NCBI GenBank assembly: GCA_947568835.1
Contig: OX387605.1
Location: 25,644,264-25,708,263 of the forward strand
Length of the DNA: 64,000 nucleotides
Reading direction: 5' to 3'
From: Protonemura montana
Taxonomy: Eukaryota; Arthropoda; Insecta; Plecoptera; Nemouridae
Position 1 is the stretch's first letter, and every line of letters begins with the position of its first letter. Position numbers and translations under genes: made by a program. The notes beneath the pieces were generated by a model, which saw only the letters and a list, made by a program, of their open reading frames with translations, had not been told where the DNA came from and ran no database searches. Below, in pieces: positions 23,394-44,100 of the stretch.

Positions 23394-25240
23394 TCTTCAT
23401 GCTGCATCTTTAGGTCCACATTTGTAGCGAATGGTCATTTAACAAATATATCGGAGTTGCTTGTATGTGACACCTTCTGTGGATTTGCACCCTTAGTTAA
23501 ATTCCAAGCAACAGCCTATTTTGCTACGCTCGTCTCAAGTACCTGTACCTCCCATTCTCTCCGAGACGGATGAGTGGGTACACCCTCACTGTTCTGAGTA
23601 GGAATGTCTTAACATTCCAGTTATTTATATTAATCCCGTACCTATCTTAATACAAAAATTAGTTAAGGTTGTTTATCTATTTAGTGAACTACAAAAACTC
23701 GAAATGAGCAGTGTAAATTTGGTCATTCTGCATGCAACCACCGTAATCAAGGGTTTGCTAGCTTGTAATACATTACTGTTTCCAGCACCTCAGAACCACT
23801 GTTGATAGGTAATCATTAACTGGCACAGTCATTTAATTGATAAAAACACTGATATTTTTATAATTGCAAAACAAAAAATGTTAGCAAATGTTAGCAGAGG
23901 GAAATAAGTTGTTTTCTACAATGTGCTTGCTTATTCAAGTTTTGTTATTTCCCTAACAAACTCAATTCGATGCAACAGCTGGTTGGATAAGTTTCTACGC
24001 TGCTGGTGGAAGCCACCGTCCTGGAGTTTAAATCCCGTCAGGGTTGAGACAAACGACATTTTAGTCGCCTCCATGGATGGTTGGAAAAATTGCTAAATTA
24101 GCACCCAACAAGCACGAATTTAAATCATTTGAAAGGTAGCAAAAAAAATAATTCAAAGCATGTTCTGAAGTTTTTTTTTTACTTATTCCAAAAAATAATG
24201 CATAAACGAAGAGATTATGTCAGAACTGCTTTGATTATTGACAAAGTTACAGGCATAAGTTGCAAAACATCAGAAAAAATTAGTTACTTTTACTTTGCAT
24301 TCAAAACCCCAGTTTTAAACCATTGTTTTTCTTTTCATCAATGGGATATCTTACGTAGGCCCCCAAATCACGATTTGAAAGATAGACATGCCTTCCAGGT
24401 TCAAATTTTAAACACTGATAGTGATAGGTCATAGAGAAAATAGTGACGACTACTATAAAATTTCTTCTGTGACAGGTCAGAGCCTTCCTGAATCATCACC
24501 AAATTCAAATTTGTATCTTTTCTGTGTAATTATCCAAAATATTTCAAAATTTCTGCTGGGTGGAATTCAATTATATCCTAAAACGTCCTCTAACCGCCAA
24601 CTAAGCAAGATTTAAACGCCGTTGGTGAAATCGGCCACAAGCCCAGCAAAAACGACGTTGAGGAAATTGTTAGGAGTGTAATTTGTTCAATGAAAACATT
24701 GCATGTGGCATGCACACCATAGCAATTTATTAAATCACGCTGAACAAGGAGTCTCGGGTGCTACAAAATTGTATTGTGATTGTCAGTCAACAATACAGCA
24801 TATAATGTACAAACCTGTAACAGCGTCCAAATCCTGCCGAACAAATGACGCGAGGCACCTAGCGACCGCTTAATATAGCAGTATGTGTATTGCTTTCAAA
24901 ACTCTCACCTTGAAGGAAGATGACACTCGTTGAATTGGTTACCAATCAGAGGCTGTACCCTGCTCTCGATGCAAACAACGTTCGCAGCAAAGCCTTATGT
25001 TCGACTCAAACTTGTCGAGGTCGCGGCAATCGTATGTTCCATTACGGGTCAGAAACTATCATAATCAAGAAGCAGAGTCTAGGATTTGCAAAAGTCACCA
25101 CCATTCAATCACTAATAATCCTTTTGTGGTTATATTTGTTTTCAACATTTTTTCTTCTCAAACATATTCTATTCTATTACTATTTTAAAAATGGTTCAAT
25201 ATATTTGTATTGATATTGAGCAGAACTGTTAAATAAACTT
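23394..25240. other. Intergenic with degraded SINE and repeat fragments
   Basis: A tRNA-like stretch lies at about 23980-24045. A diverged copy of the hammerhead-bearing repeat lies at 24205-24330 (acaaagttacaggcataagttgc followed by the ctttgcattcaaaacccc block). Nothing coding is supported. Confidence 0.5.
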
Positions 25241-25244
25241 GTGA

Positions 25245-25565
25245 CATATATACTTCCCACTGATGCTCTGTAGTTGAACATATATACTTCCCACTGATGC
25301 TCTGAAGTTGAACATATATACTTCCCACTGATGCTCTGTAGTTGAACATATATACTTCCCACTGATGCTCTGTAGTTGAACATATATACTTCCCACTGAT
25401 GCTCTGTAGTTGAACATATATACTTCCCACTGATGTTCTGTAGTTGAACATATATACTTCCCACTGATGCTCTGTAGTCGAACATATATACTTCCCACTG
25501 ATGCTCTGTAGTTGAACATATATACTTCCCACTGATGCTCTGTAGTCGAACATATACATTTCCCA
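25245..25565. repeat. 34-bp minisatellite, about 9-10 copies
   Basis: Unit catatatacttcccactgat... with period 34 (for example 25261 and 25295). All three minus-strand frames are open because three units make 102 bp without stops; the 120-155-codon frames are artefacts. It lies just beyond the 3' end of U2SURP and could fall in its 3' UTR. Confidence 0.93.
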
Positions 25566-25919
25566 GCTGAAAACATATATCCCAAAAACATTGCACAGCG
25601 ATTTAAAAATTGGGAAAACTAATTCCCACCGACCACGACAAGGGAGAAACATTCAATCAATAAATCACAAGCTCTCTGGACCCATCACGACAGGCTCCTT
25701 CAACCTCGGCAAGTTGCGTCCATTGTTTGCTTTCCTCCATCACACAAACATTGCCTCTGAAAAGTTGAACCTTGCACCGGACTGGCAATCCTGGCAGGTT
25801 ATCGAACATCTCGACCGGCAATATCGTAGGCCGTAAGACGAATACGAGTTAGTTTCTTGAGGACCACTGAACGTTGCCAGGCGTTGTCCTCGAGCAGGCA
25901 TTGTTTGTACTTGATCAGT

Positions 25920-37082
<11,163 letters not shown>

Positions 37083-37200
37083 TTTAATTGTGTTCACAAG
37101 ATTTGCTACAAAATCATATCAATTAGAAGTGGTTCAAGTAAGAGCAAACAAATATATTCTTACTTCCATCGGAGGATGCTCACTACGATTTGGGTCAGAG
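37083..37200 (-). other. U2SURP: U2SURP 5' UTR with a likely intron
   Basis: An acceptor (gattttgtag) ends at 37106, so the start-codon exon probably runs 37105-36705. A matching donor (atggaa|gtaagaat) lies at 37164/37163, so an upstream non-coding exon should begin above 37164. Reading through this junction meets TGA before MWKK, which supports the ATG at 37082. Confidence 0.5.
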
Positions 37201-38160
37201 ATACTTTAACAGATTGCACGATATAAGAAACAGTATTTTGTGCTGGGTCTGTAAATTCCATTTTAAATTAATGTTTCCACTCGTATTCCGAATTCAATCA
37301 AGGCAAAAGCAGGCAAAATCTTCCCCCCACAGCGGTAGGAATTTGTTGGTTAGAGTCCGTTTGCATTTAAGTTAATTTACCTTACCTTCATTAAAGGAAG
37401 AAATATGAGTAGATATTTATCGAATAAACTATTTTGAACTCCTCTTTAACCGTTTTTAATCACATTTTAAACGCTTTACTTTCAAATATACGTATAATCG
37501 AAATCTACAAAAGCGACCGCAGTTTAGCCGAAGTACCGAATGTCACATCAGTGTTGCCAATTGCTACGCAAAAATATGGACATCGCGGCAAAGATCCTAC
37601 AAAGTTTAAATGTTTTATAAATCGTTAAAGGTAGATGTCCGTTATTTTCATGGTCATAATAGAATCATCCAGTCTGATTAGGGTTATATTTGGTTACATC
37701 AATCTTTCACAATTTTTGAATAAAGTATTTATAATTTAAATAATTTCATTGACGGCGTTGACTACCGTGGGCCGGAAATAATGAATCTTTTGACCAGTAT
37801 TACAATTACTCATCGGTAAAGGGGGAGTTAAATCAATTGCCGTGGCAATAACCAATCGCATGCTCCCGACTTGGACAGTAAAAATTGTGTTATCAAGATT
37901 AAAGACCATCAAGATGACGTTTTAGCCATCGACATCCGATAGAGATTATTGTTTCCTTCTTTCACTGCTTATTGATCTTGCACTCCAAACGTGACGGGTG
38001 ACAAAATCACTGTCACAACTTGACATTTAGCTTGACATTTGATTTGAGCAAGTGTTTTATTCCTGTCTCCATACAGACCTATAAACGTACCCTATAAAGG
38101 GCCGGGAAGCCAAGGACCGAAACCTTTGTTCCTGCTGCCAGGATCGCTGCCTCGAGAGCG
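37200..38160. promoter_or_regulatory. Divergent promoter region between U2SURP and the IR gene
   Basis: The two start codons face away from each other (37082 minus, 38161 plus). A TATA-like tataaag at 38093-38099 lies 68 bp upstream of the IR start codon. An acceptor-like ctgtctccatacag ending at 38076 would instead imply an IR 5' UTR intron. The U2SURP side has no obvious TATA box. Shared promoter use is inference from spacing. Confidence 0.35.
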
Positions 38161-41100
38161 ATGCGCTGGAATATCTTCTGGTGCTCCTTCGTGCTGGCGA
38201 CCTCCGCGGCCGTCGCCGAGGATGAGGGGGATGCCGTCCACAGAGACCAAGGAGTACGTAAGGAGGAAGACATGGCGTTGGAAAGGGTTTCAATTTCATT
38301 GAACCTTAAATGTGGAAGAAGGCAAAATAGAAAATAACCAAAATAAAACTACGCAATAACAATCACACAAAATAGATATTTGCTCGCCCATTAGTTTACA
38401 CGACATTTCAAAGTAAATGGTGTACTGGAAATCAATTTTTGAAACGGTAATAGTGTACATACTAATATAATACCGTGCACATTAAATAAAAATAATTTAA
38501 CAAAGATTTCAAAAAAACACAACGCATCCAAAGTCAAATTTGAGTTAATCGAGATTGAATGGTTGTGACGTGATATAGCGTCACTAGAATCAGAGTGACT
38601 GTGAGTATTCACAGCCTCTTGGTTCTACTCCTTGGAGATCCGTCATTCTCATGTAATACACTAAAATCGTCTCAAAAAGCCAGTGTCCAAGTAGCTCAAT
38701 TGGTTAGAGCAACACCCGCGATAAGATGGAGATCGGGGTTCGAGTCCCCGTTTGGACATCAATTATTAAGACGGTAGTAGTGTTCGTAATAATAAAATAC
38801 CCCGCGCATTGCAAGCGTTTGCAATTTAAATACGATTCGAAATATATTCCTTATGATGGTTTTTAGACTCATGTCTACTTGATGTAAACTTAGCACTAGT
38901 TTTAACAAAAACTATTTCAACTGGGTTTTGAATGCTAAGTAAAGGGCTACTAAAATTTCCCGACGTTTCGCAACATATAATAGTTACTTCTTCAGGGGTT
39001 TGAGCAGTCCTGACAATTTTCCGATAATAATAATTCCTTATCTTCGCAAAGACAATATAGATTGGATGATAATTTTAATGTCAATCGTTTTATTGCATGT
39101 ATCGGGTGCCGTCGTTCTGGGCCTCTGTTTAGTCGACCAATGATTCCAACACGCCAAACCGTTCGGCGATATTGTTAGAATGTTTTCAGAACAAGCCGAG
39201 TGAGCTAATCGGCCTGCTGGACTCTTCTGTCGCAGGCGATGGTGCTTCGAGTTGCACAAGCGCTGTCTTCGCGCTGTCTTGTCATCGTAGTGGCGCGCGG
39301 CAAGCTGCGCGACGAGCTGCGCGCCGTGCGGCTGCACAGGCGGCTGCGCACGCAGTTTGCAAGCCTGGTCGGCGCAGAAGGGCTGCGCAGTTCTGCGCAG
39401 AGTTCGTGCGCGGGTGTTCGACCGCTTCTCGTGACGCACTCGCGTCTCCTGGGCGCTGAGAAACGGGTAATGTCAGCAGGCGGTGATTGATGCACGTTGG
39501 TCGTGTTAGAAACACCGATCTTCGTGAGATCACCGAAGTTAAGCAACACTTCGCTGGGTCAGGTATTGGATGGGTGACCATCATATACATGACCAGTTCT
39601 ATTCGGGAGAGAGGTTGGAGGGAAGATAGTTAAGCAACACTGCGCTGAGTCAGGTATTGTATGGGTGACCATCATACACATGACCAGTTCTGTTCGGGAG
39701 AGAGGTTGGAGGGATGAAAGTTAAGCAACACTGCGCTGAGTCAGGTATTGTATGGGTGACCATCATACACATGACCAGTTCTGTTCAGGAGAGAGGTTAG
39801 AGGGATGAAAGTTAAGCAGCACTGCGCTGAGTCAGGTATTGGATGGGTGACCATCATACACATGACCAGTTCTGTTCGGGAGAGAGGTTGGAGAGATGAA
39901 TGTTAGTACAGCAACTTCACTCGCCTTGCTTATCAACCTCTCGACAGCATGGATTTGTGGAGGAATCCTGTTGTTCGCGTTGTACCGTCCTTCGGAAGGG
40001 ACGTTAAGCCGGTGGTCCCCTTGGTGCTGTTCGACAGGAGTAGGCTACGTGCCGGCACCGGGTTTCTCCTCCTCCCTTCTAGGCTCATCATCATTCACCG
40101 ACGCCATGAGACCAGTGCCGCACGGCACGTTGTCACAACAGTGCGTCGTTAAACACCACAAATCAAATGAATCAGCTAAGCGTGTGGTTCCTACGTAGCT
40201 GACAGCGCAAGCGCGTTGGCTTGTGCTGCTACCATCACATTCCAACGCCTCCCATGCGCTGGCCAACATCGACGTACCCCTGGACGCTGTAGCGTTAACA
40301 TGGCGTCCCGGCGCCGACGCCTTAGAGCTCGTGCACCGAGTGCGTCCCGACGCCGAGCTACGCGTCGCGACGCTGTCGTCACCTGGCAGACTGGGCACGA
40401 TGACATCACTTTACGACGCCCGGCGGAACCTTGAGGGCGTCGAGCTGAGCACACTGCTTGCCACCTCGGTAGGCTGGGCCCCCATCCCGACCCGGCAGCA
40501 TGGCGATCGCTTCACAGTACATCGCCTCTGCCTTACACTATCAAAGATCGCTTCACACTACATTGCCTCTGCCTTACACTATCAAAGATCGCTTCACACT
40601 ACATCGCCTCTGCCTCACACTATCAAAGATTGTGCAAGCCCGTTGCAAGCAACAGGAATCTCTGATGTGCGGACATGCAAGGATTCATGCAAGGATCAAC
40701 TAGGTCGTGGAGGTAGAATTCATTGTTCAGCTTTTCGGCTGGTATAATGCTGTCATGCTTGGTAGTTAGTTGGTTTGACATTCCAAGATGGAATCGAGAA
40801 GAGAGAGAGGTAGTAAAAAGACCGGCACTAAAGCAAGATTGTGACGATCAAAAACTCTGCCGTGACATGCAGATAGAGAAGAGCAGGTTGCATTCCCACT
40901 GGAAGTGAGTTTGCTAAATCTGCGATAGGACTATCAATTTAGTCTACGTGGGAGTTGGAATTGAAGTAGATGCAGGAATTTCTAGCTCTGGGAGGAGCAT
41001 TTCCGTTAGAATGTCCGCATGAGAGAGCAATGGTCGTACAGTTTTTTATTAGGGCTATCTGGCGTCGGTCGCTGTGTACCTGCATCAGAAAAGTGTGTCA

Positions 41101-44100
41101 TAATTGTCAATTATGCTAATTAGGTTCCTACCTGCCGTGCTAGCCACGGTCCCTGGTCTGCCCTAGCTAGAATTTAGAACTTGTTCGCTATTTGAAATAT
41201 AGGGGATCATATTGTGTGGTGAAGATGGTCATCGACCGTTTATGTTTGGTTTTCATGTGTTCGTTATAATGGCCTTAGGTTTGGATTAGGGGATCAGGTA
41301 AATCTGTGGTTTCATCATAGAATTTACTTGCTAGTTTTTTTTTGCAAAGTTTATTATTGGGTCTTTTTTAGTTCCTCTTGTAAGATGTCATTAACATCAA
41401 TGTTAATGTAAGAGGGCCCGCATGAGGGAGCGTGGCACAATGGTAGCAAGCAGACACAAGTTTTTATACCCAGGGGCCCGTTTCTTGTTCGGGAGAGAGG
41501 TTGGAGAGATGAAAGTTAGTACAACAACTTCACTCGCCTTGCTTATCAACCTCTCGACAGCATGGATTTGTGGAGGAATCCTGTTGTTCGCGTTGTACCG
41601 TCCTTCGGAAGGGACGTTAAGCCAGTGGTCCCCTTGGTGCTCTTCGACAGGAGCAGGCTACGTGTCGGCACGGGGTTTCCCCTCCTCCCTTCTAGGCTAG
41701 GTTAGGTTCATCATCCACTCATTCACCGACGCCATTAGACCAGTGTCACATGGCACGTTGTCAAAACAGTGCGTTGTTAAACAGCACAAATTAATCAATC
41801 AGTCAAGATGAAAGAGGTCTCGAAGAGATTGGATTTTCAGGGGCGCCAACCTCTTGCGCAATGTCTCAATGTATCTCTGCGCAGAACTACCCTGCGTTGA
41901 CCGTGGAGCGCACGGCGATCGGAGCGCGGCCAGCGTCGTACCTCGGCGAAGTATGGAACTTGCTTGAAGTCGCGCTTAACTTCCGGTGAGTCCTTCCGGG
42001 GAGGTGACAACCCTTAAAATGTGTCCCTTGAGCCATTAAACCAAACGGTTTGGCGTGTTGGAAACACCGGTTCTCGTGAGATCACTGAAGTTAAGCAACA
42101 CTCTACTGGGTCAGGTATTGGATGGGTGACCATCATACAGATGACCAGTTCTGTTTCGGGAGAGAGGTTGTAGGGATGAAAGTTAAGCAACACTGTGCTG
42201 GGTCAGGTATTAGATGGGTGATCATCATACGCATGACCAGTTCTGTTCGGGAGAGAGGTTGGAGGGATGAAAGTTAAGCAACACTGCACTGGGTCAGGTA
42301 TTGGATGGGTGACCATCATACAGATGACCAGTTCTGTTCGGGAGAAAGTTGAAGGGATGAAAGTTAGTACAGCAACTTCACTCGCCTTGCTTATCAACCT
42401 CTCGACAGCATGGATTTGTGGAGGAATCCTGTTGTTCGCGTTGTACCGTCCTTTGGAAGGGACGTTAAGCCGGTGGTCCCCTTGGTGTTCTTCGACAGGA
42501 GCAGGCTACGTGCCGGCACCGGGTTTCACCTCCTCCCTTCTAGGCTAGGTTAGGTTCATCATCATCCTCATAATCATTCTCTCATTCACCGACGCAATTA
42601 GACCAGTGCCGCAGGGCCTGTAGTCAAATAGTGCGTCGTTAAACACCACAAATCAATAAGTCTCGCTTCACGCATGTTTCTCTACGCAGGTCGAGGCACG
42701 AGGTGACCAACGAGAACAACAGCGTGTGCATTGCACGCATGCTCGCCGGTCATGTGCAGTTCGTGCTTTCTGACGTGGCACTCACTGGCGAGCGCGTGCG
42801 CGTGGCGGCCTTCCTTACGCCACTGCTGGTCACCAAGTAACGCCCCCCTCGACTTATACAAAATTGTTTCCACGCGGGAGCTGAATGCAGCAAGCCAAGG
42901 GTGGAAAGGAAGAAAACTAGACTTTAAAAGGAGTTTAATCCGTGATTAGCTCGATGTTTCGAAAGTTGCACATTTATAATTTATTCTCATTTTGTCCGGT
43001 ACATTCACAAAAGAGTAAAATGCCGAACCAGATACGGGAGAAAGAAACCTCGTCATAGTTCTGATCATTGTCTCGAATTACGTACATTTAATAAGCTTGT
43101 GTAAATGTATATACAATAGAAACAAAGCTATACTGGTGTAATGTGCAACCGAACCGGGATACAAACCCGAGACCTCCCAATTGCAGGTCAAGTGCTCTAC
43201 CAGTTGAGCTACCCTGGAACACATATTCCAGTTTTGCTGGGTAGGACAAGGGATTCTCTGAAGGGGGGAAGATGAGAGGGTTTAAGATCCCAAGTGGAAT
43301 AACAAGAAAAACCTGAAATCCGTTCACCCCATGTCGCTGGTGTTGCTCTAGCCAATTGAGCTACTTGGACCCCGATCTCCACCTGTCACGGGTGTTGCTC
43401 TAACCAATTGAGCTACTTGGACCCCGATCTCCACCTGTCGTGGGTGTTGCTCTAACCAATTGAGCTACTTGGACCCCGATCTCCACCTGTCGTGGGTGTT
43501 GCTCTAACCAATTGAGCTACTTGGACCCCGATCACCACCTGTCGCGGGTGTTGCTCTAACCAATTGAGCTACTTGGACCCCGATCTCCACCTGTTGCTGG
43601 TGTTGCTCTAACCAATTGAGCTGCTTCGACCCCGATCTCCACCTGTCGCGGGTGTTGGTCTTACCAATTGAGCTACTTGGACCCCGATCTCCACCTGTCA
43701 CGGGTGTTGCTCTAACCAATTGAGCTACTTGGACACCCGGCATTGTTGAGAGGATTATAGTGTCCCTAATAATACAAATGACGTTGCATGCGCCAGACTG
43801 CGCATCCTGGTCCGCGCAGACGACTCGGTGGGCGTGGCCTGGGACAACATCGCACGCCCCTTCAGCGGCCACCTGTGGCTGGCGCTCGCTGCGACGCTCG
43901 TCTGCGCAGCCGCGTGCCTGGGCGTCGCGACGCCTGGTTCGACACCCGGCGCATGTACACTGGTGGTCAGCATCGCGTGTCGCCAAGGTAACTGACAGAG
44001 CTTCTCAATTCTGCTATCTTATGTTACCACGGGTATATCATGGCCTAGCATAGGAGGTTCAATGGTAGATTCAACGTTTGGTAGCCATGGAGATGCTGAG

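Noticed and set aside
25180-25652. Three minus-strand frames of 120-155 codons
   Set aside because: Produced by a 34-bp minisatellite, open in every frame.
38690-38757. tRNA gene
   Set aside because: Acceptor, D and T arms fold, but the anticodon loop lacks U33, the anticodon stem is mismatched, and the sequence continues into a SINE tail shared with other copies.
39510-39600. 5S rRNA gene
   Set aside because: Only the internal control region is 5S-like; the flanking helices are absent and the block is tandem and fused to a SINE body.
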